Positions 35,901 through 46,064 of a DNA stretch of 64,000 bases are shown here, in pieces (positions within the stretch are counted from its first letter, which is position 1; each line of letters starts with the position of its first letter). Position numbers and translations under genes: made by a program. The notes under the pieces were generated by a model. That model did no database searches, was not told the origin of the DNA, and was given only the letters and a program-made list of their open reading frames with translations. Origin of the DNA: Cohnella ginsengisoli (lineage in GTDB: Bacteria; Bacillota; Bacilli; Paenibacillales; Paenibacillaceae); NCBI RefSeq assembly GCF_029525555.1, contig NZ_JAPDHZ010000003.1, positions 1,178,001 through 1,242,000 of the forward strand, read 5' to 3'.

Positions 35901-38367
35901 CATCGTAATATTGGACGACTGCGCGCCCGAATACCTGAGCGTGGTCGTATAGGACGCCGTATTCGGCACGTTGACCTCGAACCGGATCGAGTCGCCCTCC
36001 TGCTCGAAGCCGCCTACGAATCCGTTGCCTTCGTACCACAGATGATCTTTGGCTACGTTTAAGCTGCCTTCTCTTGCCGCATCCTCCGCCTGATACTTCC
36101 AGGGCGTACGCTTGTTCAGGTGAATGCTGTCGATTTTGATCAGAGTTGCCGTGTCGGAGTCGCTTTTATAAGCGATCGTGTTTCTGCCCGCCTCCAGGCG
36201 AAGCGTCTCCATCTGCTCCTTCCAGACCGAGGCGCCGCCGGTTGCCGGAAGCGTCATTTGCTTCACGAATGCGCCGTTCAAATACAGCGCCAACGTTTTG
36301 CCCGCATTTTCGCTCGCGTATCTGAGCTTGACGTCGTAGGAAGCCGCATTCTCCATGTCTACGGCGAACTCCACCGACGAATTGGCTTTGGACAGCCCGT
36401 TCACATATCCGATCCCCGTATTGCCTTCCTTCGCCTGCACGACCTTCGCGTCCTTCGCGCCCGTCGTTTTGGCGCTTTCCGCCTCGTACGTCCAGGTCGT
36501 GGCTTCGGTCACGGCGATATAATCCAGATTGACGTTGCCGGTATCGCCGTCGTCGTACTTGTACGCAATCGTATTGGTTCCTTCTTTCAAGGAAACATTG
36601 TCATAGCGATCCGCCCATTGGTCCCAATTCTTCAGGCTAAAGAAATCGACCTGCTTGACCTTTTGGCCGTTGACGTACAGGCTGAGCGTTCTGTCTTTGG
36701 CGTCGTTAAAGCCCAGGCTGTAACGTAGCTTCACCGAGTAGCTGCCTGCATGCGGCGCGTTGACCGTAAAGGCGGCCGCGGATTCCGAGATCCACAGCCC
36801 GCCGACAAACCCGGTGCCGCTGTAACCCAGATGGTCCGTATTGGTCTGCGCGTTGCCCGACAGTTGCGCATCCTCCGCTTCGTACAGCGCCGTTTTTTTG
36901 ACGATCATGGCGTCGAGCGCCAGTTCGCTTTGACCGGACAGACGGATCGTATTGCTTCCGGCGTTCAGCTTGACGTTGTATATCGTCTTCAGATTGAAGT
37001 TGGCGACGGAACCGGCATTCGATGCAAACGCAACCGGAGCGGGCGCCTGGTCATTCACGCTTAATTGCATATTAACCGGTGTCGCCGAACTGTTGTTATA
37101 TCGAAAATCAAGCGCGTACGTGCCTTCGGCGTTCGTATTCACCGTAAATTCGACGTAGTCGTCCACGCTGCCGTTGCCGAAGCCGACATAGACGCCGTCC
37201 GACGCATAAGCGCTGTTGCCGACGACTTTGGAAGCCCCCGACAGCCTGGCCGCTTCCGCCTCGTAAACTTCGCTTTTTTCCTCGCCGGAAGGTCTGCCCA
37301 GCACCGTGCCGGGATTGGACGGAATGCCGAGATTGATAAAGTCGTCGTCGTCCCAATGAATCTGCTGGGCCCGGATGCCGCGGTTGCCTCCGCCCTGTCC
37401 GTGCGTCGGTATGCCGTGGTACAGAATCCAATCCTCCGTACCGTCCTCGGACTTGAGAAATAGCGGCGAGCCCGGTCCGTAGGAGCTGTTTTCATCCGAT
37501 CTTTTCAGGGCGGGAACAGGGTGTTTGATCCATGATTCCGCTTTCGTAATATCGGAGGACGCATCGGCTACCGAGACGCCGACCGCATAGTTATCGTTCA
37601 TGAAGCTGCTCGCGGAATAAGCAAAATAGATTTTGCCGTTTCGCTCGACGACCGCGGCGCCTTCGTTGATGTTATCGTTCTTTTTTTCCCAGTCGTACTG
37701 CGGCATGGCGACCGTCGTCTCGTCGCCTTCGAGCGTCCACGGGTTCTTCATCTTGACGATCGTCGGACTCTCGTCGAACTTCAGGTTGCCGGGATTTTTA
37801 GGGTCGTCGAAATAATAGTATTTCGTATACGTGAAGTATGGTTCGCCGTTCAAGGTGACCACGCCGCACGCCAGGCCGTAGCCTTGCGTATTCAGCAGCC
37901 CCTGCTTTGTCGTCGCCTGTCCGTCTTCGTCCGCGTTCGCGGACTCTCCTTTTAGCGTCCAGGTGCCTTCGAAAGGGTCGGAGGACGGGTTCTCCAGCAC
38001 ATAGGAGCTGGGATGTCCGTATCCGAAGCTGTTCTCGGGACCGGAGGAAAAGTAAATATACCATTTTCCGTCCAGCCGATAGATGTACGGGCCCCACACA
38101 TACCCGAAGTTATCCGGCTTTTTCCACACCATTTTACTTTTGGCGGTGGCTACGCCGAGAAGGGTTTCATGTCTTTTTTAAGGTAATATTGTTATCGCCC
38201 GAAGAAGCCGAATAGTAATAGCCGTCGGCAGCCCGCGCGATGGTCGGATCGGCCCCGCCCGTGAGCGGGTTCTGGTAGTTGGAAGTGACCTCGGCATAAG
38301 AGGCGTTCGGCAGCAACCATCCAAGGACGATCGTCAAGGCTAGCATCGTCAAACTGATTTTCCGCAT
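32964..38367 (-). CDS. SLH-anchored GH43 enzyme with CBM6/35 repeats, ricin-type lectin and Ig-like domains, frameshifted
   Basis: 1800 aa after removing one base from the T6 run at 38174-38179. ATG 38367 follows AAGGAG. Signal peptide 1-25 (ends NASYA). GH43 propeller about 30-360: catalytic-base Asp in TGGADPTIAR, acid Glu in NINEGAAVVERNGK. Four CBM6/35-type modules follow, each opening with a Y-(E/Q)-A-E motif: VYEAEAARL, LYEAEDAQL, TYEAESAKT, KYQAEDAAR. Next come a ricin-type beta-trefoil (GKALDVDRVS, NQLWRFLDLG), a Big-type Ig fold, an X2-like module, two InlB/Flg_new repeats (GYVFKEWQ, GYTFAGWS), a linker domain, and three SLH domains at the C-terminus. Likely cuts arabinose- or xylose-containing polysaccharide at the cell surface. 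Last gene of the third transport operon. Confidence 0.9.
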
Positions 38368-38418
38368 CGAAATCTCCTTCTCTCTCTTATTTTTGACCGT
38401 TGCCGGTCGGGTCGGCGA

Positions 38419-39240
38419 TTAGCCCTTGACGGCGCCCGCCGCGAGCCCCGAGATGACCTGTCGCTGCATGAGGATGTAGACCAGGATGCTCGGCAGGATG
38501 ACAACCATCGTGGCGGCGAACATGACGCCGTAGTCGCTGGCGAACTGGCTCTTGAAGTAATAAAGCGCCAGCGGCAGCGTCCGGCTCTGGTTGCCTGTCG
38601 TGAGGATGATCGCAAACTGGAATTCATTCCAGCAGAGCAGAAATTGCAGTACGGCCGCCGTACCGAAGCCCGGCCGCGAGATCGGCAGAATAATCTTGAA
38701 GAAGGTGCGGATGAACCCCGCGCCGTCCAGATAAGCCGATTCTTCCATTTCCTTCGGAATCGTGAGGAAGTAGCTGGATAAAATATATAACGAGACTGGC
38801 AGGCCGAACCCCGCATATACGATGATCAGTCCGATCAGCTTGTCGTACAGTCCGATCGTATTCACGGTCAGGTAGAGCGGTTGGAGCATCGCGGCGCCCG
38901 GAATGAGCAGCGATAAAGACAGCAGGACCGTCAGCAGCTTCTTCCCGCGGAATTGGAACCGCGCCAGCACATAGGCGGACATGCCCAGGATCAGCAGGTT
39001 AACGGCGGTTCCGAGGATGCCGACGATCACGCTGTTTATGTAGAAGCGTGATAACGGCGCGATCTTGAAGGCCATCGAATAATTCGAGAAGCGAAAGTGG
39101 GAAGGCCAGGCAAGCGAATTGGTCAAAATCTCCGCATTCGTCTTGAAGGAAGCCATGAACATCCACAAAAAGGGGCCGAGCGAGAGCAGCACGATAACGA
39201 AAACGAACAAATACTTGCAGATAGCCAATGCGATTTTCAT
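38419..39240 (-). CDS. ABC sugar transporter permease, MalG/UgpE type
   Basis: 273 aa, intact, ATG 39240. Six membrane segments (YLFVFVIVLLSLGPFLWMFM first), EAA loop EMEESAYLDGAGFIRTF, C-terminus SGLAAGAVKG. MalG-type inner-membrane half of an importer for mono- or oligosaccharides. It lies between its MalF-type partner (22 bp upstream) and the GH43 gene (51 bp downstream). Confidence 0.93.
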   Translation of the reverse strand: MKIALAICKYLFVFVIVLLSLGPFLWMFMASFKTNAEILTNSLAWPSHFRFSNYSMAFKIAPLSRFYINSVIVGILGTAVNLLILGMSAYVLARFQFRGKKLLTVLLSLSLLIPGAAMLQPLYLTVNTIGLYDKLIGLIIVYAGFGLPVSLYILSSYFLTIPKEMEESAYLDGAGFIRTFFKIILPISRPGFGTAAVLQFLLCWNEFQFAIILTTGNQSRTLPLALYYFKSQFASDYGVMFAATMVVILPSILVYILMQRQVISGLAAGAVKG

Positions 39241-39262
39241 TCGATTACTCCAATCGACCCGC

Positions 39263-40135
39263 TCACGTGGAAGAGCTGCCTATTCTGAATAAATAGCGGA
39301 CCAGCAGGACAAAGACGATGCCGAAGCCGATGAGGAAGACGCCCACCGCATTCGAATAGCCGAAGTTGTTGTCCATCATGGCGGTCTTGTAGATGTACAT
39401 CGGCAAGTTCAGCGTCGTATTGCCCGGACCGCCGCCGGTCGTCATCATGATGATATCCATCTTCTGCAGCATGCTTGTGCCGGCGAGAATGACGCAGGTG
39501 CCGATGATGTTGCGAAGCATGGGGATGACGATAAACAGGTTGATCTTCAGCTCGCTGGCGCCGTCGATTCGGGCCGATTCGAACAGGCTGTCCGGGATCG
39601 CCGCGATCTCCGCCAGGATCAGGATCGTCACGACGGCCGCATAGGGCAGCCAGGTCATCGTAACGGACAGGAACGCCGTCGCGTAGTCCATGAACCAGTT
39701 CTGCGCGTATTCAGAATCGCCGAACAGCCGGACGATGCTGTTGACCGCGCCGAAGTTGGGATTGAGCATGCACAGGAACAGCATGCCGACCGCCGCCCCC
39801 GAGATGATGTTGGGAAACATAAATACCGTTCTGGCAAACTTCCAATAGAACTCCTTCATGTTCAGGATGATGGCGAATACGAGGCCGATGAGCACGTGAA
39901 GCGTCGACTGCAGCAGCACCCATATAGCGGTGTTCCAGAAGCCTTCCTTGAAGCTCGTATCCTTCGCGAACATATCGATGAAATTGCGGAAACCGACGAA
40001 CGCCGGCTTCAAGCCGGTCGACCACTCGGTAAACGAAGTGCCGAACAAAATGACGATGGATACGGCATAAACGAGCATAAAAAGCGCGATCGTCGGCAAC
40101 AAAAACAGCGTGATATAGCCTTTATAATTCGTCAT
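39263..40135 (-). CDS. ABC sugar transporter permease, MalF/UgpA type
   Basis: 290 aa, intact, ATG 40135 with AAAGGA about 9 nt upstream. Starts with TNYKGYITLFLLPTIALFML; six membrane segments; EAA loop DSLFESARIDGASELK; MTTGGGPGNTT is a family signature. Together with the MalG-type permease and the lipoprotein upstream it forms the third importer of the window; the ATPase is not encoded here. Confidence 0.93.
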   Translation of the reverse strand: MTNYKGYITLFLLPTIALFMLVYAVSIVILFGTSFTEWSTGLKPAFVGFRNFIDMFAKDTSFKEGFWNTAIWVLLQSTLHVLIGLVFAIILNMKEFYWKFARTVFMFPNIISGAAVGMLFLCMLNPNFGAVNSIVRLFGDSEYAQNWFMDYATAFLSVTMTWLPYAAVVTILILAEIAAIPDSLFESARIDGASELKINLFIVIPMLRNIIGTCVILAGTSMLQKMDIIMMTTGGGPGNTTLNLPMYIYKTAMMDNNFGYSNAVGVFLIGFGIVFVLLVRYLFRIGSSST

Positions 40136-40153
40136 TCTTCAAAATCCTTTCGG

Positions 40154-40193
40154 GCGATCGGACGCCCCCGGCCAACCGGGAGCGTACGATCGC
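40154..40193 (-). promoter_or_regulatory. intercistronic stem-loop after solute-binding protein gene
   Basis: GCGATCGGACGCCCCCGG (40154-40171) pairs with CCGGGAGCGTACGATCGC (40176-40193) with two mismatches and a 4-nt loop. No T run. It lies between the solute-binding-protein and permease genes and is the strongest of three such elements in the window. Confidence 0.7.
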
Positions 40194-40214
40194 GATTCAG
40201 GCTTCCTGCGCCAA

Positions 40215-41598
40215 TTATTTGTTTTTGGCGGCGATGTCGGTCAACTTCTTGGCGATCTCCTCGGCGGTCGACTTGCCGAATACCAGCTCCGGATACAGCA
40301 GCTTCCACGCGTCCGTCACATTCGGATAAACGATAGAATCGAGCGAGCCGTAGTGCACCTGCGATTGGTTGCCGACCTCGATCGACTCCACCAGCAGCGG
40401 ATACTTCTGCTTCAGCGCTTCGGACGGCTGCACCTGATCGGATACCGGCACGACGTTGCCGAATTCGAGCGCGATCCGCTGTCCTTCGAGACCCGTCTTG
40501 AAGCGAATGAACTTCTCGGCCGCGTCGCGCGTCTCCTGCGTCTTGCCGCCGTTCATGTAGCCGACTTCATAGGAAGAGATCATGCCGTTCCCCGGGAAGG
40601 CGGCGATGCCGACCTTCTGGTCGAAGCCCGCGGCGCACTTCGTCGTATCGCTGAAGTCGCCGATCATCCAAGGCCCGTTCGCGATGATGGCTGCTTTGGC
40701 CTGGCAGAAGTTGTTGGCCGCGTTCGCGTAACCGGCGCCAAGCGCGTCCTTGGTCGTGTATTTTTCCAGCATCGTTTTTACTTGATTAAGCGCGCCGATC
40801 ATCTCGGGCGTATTGAAATCCGACGGGTGCAGCGTGTTCATGAACTTGTTGCCCGCATCCCCGCTGGTGCCTACGATCGAAGCCAGGATCAGGTTTGTCG
40901 TCCACGCATTTTCGCCCGTCATCAGCGCCAGCGGCACGAAGCCTGCAGCCTTGAGCTTCTCGTTGTTGCTCATGAACTCGTCCCAGGTCTGCGCCGGCTT
41001 GATGCCGGCCTTGTCGAACATTTCCTTGTTGTAGAAATAGCCGACCGTCTGCTTCTGGTCGCTGATCGACCAGACTTTGCCGTCGCGGGTATTGGCGGCA
41101 AGCGCCTCGTCGCCGATCTCCTTCGCCCATTCGGGATCCTGGCTGAGGTAATCGTTGAAAGGGGTTGCAAGATTGCCTTTGATCAGAATATCGTTGATCC
41201 CGTTCTTGCCCATGACCACGTCGGGAATGTCCCCCCGAGGCCGCCAGAATCTTGATCTTATCTTCATAAGCCGAATCGCTCGGAATCTCTTCGACTTGTA
41301 CTTCGACTTCCTTGCCGTACTTCTCGTTGAACTGCTTGATCTGCTCCGCTTCCAGCTTGGCCGAAGCGTGCGTGCCGACCCGGTATGTCAAATACTTGAT
41401 CTTGACCGGCGCCTTCGAAGCCGTCTGTTCGCTCGCTTGCGCCGAAGCCGTCGCCGAAGCGGACGACGAAGCCGCCGGGCTGGCGGACGATTGCGCATTG
41501 TTGCCCGACGAAGAGTTGGAGCCGCATGCCGTCACGGACGCCAGCAGCACCGCTGCGCCTGCCATGGCGGCGCCCGTTTTATAGATCGTTTTTTTCAC
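40215..41598 (-). CDS. extracellular solute-binding lipoprotein, MalE/UgpB type, frameshifted
   Basis: 460 aa after removing one base from the C6 run at 41231-41236 (KILAASGG joins DIPDVVMGKNGIND). GTG 41598 follows GGAGGGGGAAG. Lipobox VTAC (ASVTACGSN), Ser/Ala-rich linker, then a family-1 binding-protein fold with IKYLTYRVGTHAS, KVWSISDQKQTVGYFYN and NGPWMIGDFSDTT. First gene of the operon binding protein - permease - permease - GH43 enzyme, so it likely binds the oligosaccharides released by that enzyme. Divergent from the YesM/YesN pair at 41918. Confidence 0.92.
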
Positions 41599-41631
41599 TT
41601 TTCTTCCCCCTCCAGAATTTCCGATGCCTAT

Positions 41632-41645
41632 TGCAACCGCTTGCT
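41632..41645. promoter_or_regulatory. possible cre/LacI-type operator
   Basis: TGCAACCGCTTGCT has palindromic halves (GCAA/TTGC around a central CG) and lies in the leader of the solute-binding-protein gene, but differs from the cre consensus at three places. Weak. Confidence 0.3.
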
Positions 41646-41653
41646 TGTTTCTC

Positions 41654-41678
41654 CTCGTAGCGCTACGAGCTCATTATA
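41654..41678 (-). promoter_or_regulatory. promoter -10 with 16-bp palindromic operator, third transport operon
   Basis: On the minus strand TATAAT (41678-41673) is followed at once by the perfect palindrome CTCGTAGCGCTACGAG (41654-41669), which would cover the transcription start. The ORF begins 56 bp further on. Position and symmetry suggest an operator, though a leader hairpin is possible. The 319-bp gap 41599-41917 contains no gene I can support. Confidence 0.55.
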
Positions 41679-41866
41679 AGACATAAGGGGAATCGATTTT
41701 CGACATCATGTGTTGCGTTATTTTGATGCCTTGCGCCGGGAAGGATCCAAGCGGAGAGGCCGGCACGGCTTTTCTGCCGTTATTTTTATCTTTCTTATGT
41801 TTTTTTTGACTTCCTGTCCGCTACGCGGCCCAATGGACCACGTTCTCCTATCCGGAGAAGCGCAAA

Positions 41867-41878
41867 TGGTATTATAAT
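41867..41878 (+). promoter_or_regulatory. extended -10 promoter of the YesM/YesN operon
   Basis: TGGTATTATAAT contains TG-n-TATTAT (extended -10) and an overlapping TATAAT, about 40 bp before the kinase start. No clear -35 box. Confidence 0.45.
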
Positions 41879-41917
41879 AGCTTTGCTTTCAGTATCGTTC
41901 GCCGAGGAGCAGTCATC

Positions 41918-43752
41918 ATGCCGAATGTCCGTAATTGTAAACCCTTACAACAATTGAATGCGCTGGCGAGAATTCCGATCCGTCATAAAATCATCGCTGC
42001 CGTTTTTCTGCTCATTCTCCTTCCGATGACCTTGGCCGGCTTTTATTTTCATTGGAGCATCTCTTATATGCTGACCAAGAACGCGAACGAGAATTTATCC
42101 CAGCTCATTCATCAGACCAACGACAATATCGAAAACTCCTTTCAAATCATCGATAATACGTCCCTGCATTTCCTATCCAACAAAGCGGTCAGAACCTGGT
42201 CCGTCGAGGACGTTTCCCTTGGCGACGACTTTTATAAAAAAGTTCCTGAACAAGAGCGAGATCGAGGAGGATCTCAAGTACAGCCTCATGTTCAACAATG
42301 CCTGGAATATCAGCCTGCTGTCGACAGCCTATGTCTTTTTTGACGCGGATAACTTCATCTCCGTCCTGAAGTCGCAGCCTAATATCGAGCAGACCAACCA
42401 ACATAATCTGAGCGTATACCGGACGGTTAGCAAAAACAAAGTGAGGGGAAAGGAGATTCTGCCGCCCAGCGCCGGCGATCCGACCCTTTACTTCACTCGC
42501 ATCGTATCGAATATCGACATTCCGACGCAGCGTCTTGTCCTGATCTTCGGTACCAGCGAGGCGGACTTGTCCGCCAAATACGCGGAGCTCATCGGCTTTC
42601 CGGGTTCGATGGCCTACATCATCGACAATCGGGGCTTCGTGTACTCCAGCTCGGATAAGCGTCAGCTCGGGCGCCAGGTTCAACCGTCGATCTTGCAGCT
42701 CAAAGACAGCACGACCGTGAACGATGTCAACCTGGACGGACAGCCCTACATATTCGCGTCGCAAAGCATCGGCGGCACCGAACTGACGTTTATCGTCGGC
42801 ATTCCCAAAAAGCAGATCCTCTCCAAATTGTCCGACAGCATCCGGAATTACGTATGGATCATTATGCTCATCGCTTCCGTGTCCACGGCGGCGGGCATTC
42901 TGATATCGCTTCGCTTTACCCGGTTCATCCGCGACCTTTTTTCACAGCTTCAACAAGGTCAAGCAGGGCGACTACAACACCGTCATGCCGTCTTACAAAG
43001 ATATCGAGCTCAATCTGCTCAGCGGCACCTTTAATAAAATGACAGGCGAGATCAAGCATCTGATCGGGGAGGTATACGAGAAGCAGCTGCTCGTGAAGGA
43101 ATCGGAGATCAAATTTTTGCAGTCGCAGATGAATCCCCATTTCCTGTTCAACACGCTGATCACGATCGGCTACAAAGCCCGGCTGTCCAAGGACGAGACG
43201 GTGTACAAGATGGTGACCGCCATGACCGAGCTATTGCAGGCAGGGATCTATTCCGGCGGCTCGGACATGATTCCGATTCGCCAGGAGCTGGAGTTCATCC
43301 GATTCTACCTGTACATCCAGAAAGAAAGGTTCGACGATAAATTCGAATACGCGATCGAAGTCGAGGACGAGTCGATTCTGGACCTGCGGCTGCCCAAGCT
43401 CAGCATCGAGCCTCTCGTGGAAAATGCCATCGTACACGGACTTGAGAAAAAAGTGGGCAAAGGCACGCTCACCCTCCGTATTCGCAGGGAAGACGATACG
43501 ATATTCTTCGAGATCACCGACAATGGGCTGGGATTCGAAGGCGGCTTGATGGACGGCGACCCTGCGCCAAGCGCTGCCAAGAAAAAGCCCGGACATCACC
43601 ATATCGGCCTGAACAACACCAATAAGCGAATCAAGCTGATCTACGGAGATGCCTATGGCATCGATATCGAGAGTCGTATGAACGAAGGCTCCAAAGTAAC
43701 GGTTCGCATACCTGCAGATCGGGGGGGAATTGTCCTATGTATAAAGTCATGA
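41918..43752 (+). CDS. YesM-type sensor histidine kinase, two frameshifts
   Basis: About 610 aa after removing one base from each of A6 42236-42241 (DDFYKK joins FLNKSEIEEDLK) and T6 42937-42942 (FIRDLF joins HSFNKVKQGDY). ATG 41918 has GAGGAG 8 nt upstream. Membrane segment at about 25-45 (IIAAVFLLILLPMTLAGFYF), Cache-like sensor, second segment (YVWIIMLIASVSTAAGILI), HAMP, His_kinase QSQMNPHFLFNTLITI with the phospho-His, HATPase (EPLVENAIVHG, TDNGLGFEG). A G7 run at 43721-43727 may hide a further error; with six G the stop would be at 43744, still overlapping the regulator start at 43737. Confidence 0.88.
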
Positions 43753-45349
43753 TCGTCGATGACGAAGCGGTCATTCGAAAGGGACTCATCTGCTTCATCG
43801 ATTGGGCCGCGCTGGATTGCGAGGTGGTCTGCGAGGCCGGCGACGGTCTCGAGGCCGTGAAGCTGCTTGACGCGCATCAAGTGGACATCATCGTGACGGA
43901 TATTCGCATGGCCGGCATGGACGGGATTGAGCTGACGCGCTTCGTCTACGAGAACGATCCGCATATCAAGGTGATCCTGCTCACGGCGTTCGCCGATTTT
44001 ACGTACGCGCAATCCGCCATCCAATACCAGGCCGTCGACTTCGTCGTGAAGACCAATCCGAGCGAGAAAATCCCGGATGCCATCCGCAAAGCCAAGCAGC
44101 TGCTGCTGAAGGAAAAAGACCGCGAGCGGAAGCTGATCCAGCTGGAGAATATGATCGAGGACAGCAGAAGCGAAGTCCGCGAGAAGTTTCTAAAGGACGC
44201 GCTGTGCGGCATCGTGGCCGATCAGGCGGCGCTCTTGAACGGCGTCCGCGAGCTTGGCGTTCAGCTGGCCGATTACTTTATCGTTCACGTCGAGATTCAT
44301 GACGGCTCGGACCTCCGCGAGACGGACATAGCTGCCTCCGAGGACTTCCACAAATTTGCCGACGCCATTCAGCAGTATCTATCTCTCGCTTTTCAAGCGG
44401 ATCCCCACGATATGCTCGTACTCAATCCCCATTCGCTGTCGGCCATCGTGTCCTACCCGGGTCGCCGGCCCGACGACTGCCTCCGAACGCTCGCCGAGAC
44501 CTGCGACGAGATTCTGCTCATGGCCGAGAGCTTCATGCGCTTCTCCGTCAGCATCGGCATCAGCGGCATGCATCGGGACGTGACGACCCTCGCCTCCGCC
44601 TACGCGGAGTCCTGTCAGGCCATGGAGGGCAGCTTTTACAACGAAAATCATGTATCGGTCTATGCGCCCCGCTCCGAACGCGTCCCGGCGATCGAAGCCA
44701 GACCGTATAATGTCGCCCAGCAGGTCAACGAATGTCTGCAAGCCGGACAATACGACACGGCCATCCAGCGATTGAACCAATGGATGGACAAGTACAGGCT
44801 CGCCAAAGAGCCGGTTCAGAACATCAAAGCCGCGTGCTTGCTGATCGGCACGTACTGCTTCAAGCTGCTGGAGACCGGGCAGCCGGCGGCTTCGATCCAG
44901 GCCGGGGACGAATCCTCTCTCTACAAGCAAATCCAGGAGAGCAAGAGCATCCATAGCCTGCTGCATATCGTCGAGAAACTTATCGTCGAGCTCTCGGACG
45001 TCCTATCCAGCGACAGGCCGCACAATTATATCGTCATCGAGACGCAGAAGTTTATCCGCGAGAACTTCAACCGGAATCTGACGCTGCAGATCATCGCCGA
45101 CCATATCCACGTCAACAGCAGCTATCTCAGCCGCCTGTACAGGCGGGAGACCGGCGAATCCATCGTCGACGCGATCAACAAGCACCGGATCGAGATCGCC
45201 AAGCGATTGCTGAAGGACCCTTCCAAAAAAAGTATCCGAAGTCGCCAGCGCCGTCGGGATCGATACGCCGGCTTACTTCACGCATGTGTTCACGAAGTAT
45301 ACGGGGGGTTAGTCCGAAGAAGTATAAGGTGAACGTATATATGAGCTGA
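43737..45349 (+). CDS. YesN-type response regulator with AraC output, two frameshifts
   Basis: 536 aa after removing one base from A7 45225-45231 and one from G6 45303-45308; the repaired end reads KKVSEVASAVGIDTPAYFTH then TGVSPKKYKVNVYMS. REC domain: MIVDDEAV, DIIVTDIRMAGMDG (phospho-Asp). Middle linker about 150-420. C-terminal HTH_18: LTLQIIADHIHVNSSYLSRLY and the repaired second helix-turn-helix. Probably activates the divergent operon 32964-41598 (binding protein, permeases, GH43 enzyme) when its kinase senses sugar. Confidence 0.87.
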
Positions 45350-45370
45350 GGGACGAAGTCTCTCTGCATT

Positions 45371-45405
45371 AAAAAACCTTCCGAGTGAACCTGGTCGGAA
45401 GGTTT
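45371..45405 (-). terminator. terminator of the HEAT-repeat gene
   Basis: AAACCTTCCGA (45374-45384) pairs with TCGGAAGGTTT (45395-45405); on the minus strand a T6 run follows. Lies between convergent genes and may serve the response-regulator gene as well. Confidence 0.8.
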
Positions 45406-45422
45406 GGAGCGATGTTGACGAG

Positions 45423-45858
45423 TCATAACGAAGCCCACACTTTTTCAAGCCACGTATCAAAGTCCGCGCCTCTTTCGCCTTCGTAAGCATCGTAGACGTC
45501 GAGCCTCATCTTTTTTTAGCTTCTCTTTAAATTCTTCGAAGGAGTGACCTGCCGGCAAGCTTTTCTTAATTCGCACCAGAATTTTGGTAACGCCTTTTAT
45601 CAGGTCGCCTTTTTTCCTCGTCGGCGGTTGAACGTCTTCGCCCAATTGCTTGAGCTTATGATATGCCGCCTCTTGAACTTGATAGACCGTGTCGTTATTC
45701 AACCTGTGTTTGAGCACGTCGATCGTTTTAGGGGTGTTCCACCGACCTAGCTCCTCCACGGCGTTCAAACGTTCTCTCCAGCTGGACGTTCGATTCGCGG
45801 ATCCCTTCAGCTCTTCATAATTCGGAGGCAACTCATTCTTTACTTCATCTATGCTCAA
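45423..45858 (-). CDS. HEAT-repeat (PBS-lyase-like) protein, frameshifted
   Basis: 144 aa after removing one base from the T7 run at 45511-45517; the repaired C-terminus reads EKLKKMRLDVYDAYEG then DTWLEKVWASL. TTG 45858 (SIDEVKNELPPNYEELKG) is preceded by AGGACGGG at about 10 nt; longer in-frame starts lack a ribosome site. HEAT-like helices: WRERLNAVEELGRWNTPKTI and VYQVQEAAYHKLKQLGEDV. Such short proteins serve as protein-binding scaffolds; the role is unknown. Confidence 0.75.
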
Positions 45859-45988
45859 TCGAATCCATCCCGTCCTTATGATTGTTCGCGCATTGTGATA
45901 CGCATCCATTCTATATAGTATAGGCTTCATTTCTAACAAGCAACACGCTGCGCCCTGCCCAACTTTCCACTCATCTCTGCCGGCAACC

Positions 45989-46011
45989 AAAAAGCGCCCC
46001 GTCAGGGACGC
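45989..46011 (-). terminator. terminator of the glycosidase/UPF0309 operon
   Basis: GCGCCCC (45994-46000) pairs with GGGACGC (46005-46011) with one mismatch; on the minus strand TTTTT follows. About 55 bp after the last stop codon of the operon 46065-48717. Confidence 0.75.
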
Positions 46012-46052
46012 CTCATGCTCTCATGCTCTCATGCTATTATGCGCTCATGCTC
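46012..46052. repeat. 8-nt tandem repeat CTCATGCT
   Basis: Four clear copies of CTCATGCT with one decayed unit (ATTATGCG) between the glycosidase stop and its terminator. Not coding. Confidence 0.8.
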
Positions 46053-46064
46053 TCCATCCGTGCC

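Noticed and set aside
28279..45349. Programmed frameshifting or true pseudogenes in permease, kinase and regulator genes
   Set aside because: Breaks occur in many unrelated genes, always at homopolymers and always repaired by removing one base; no slippery-site plus pseudoknot layout was noted.
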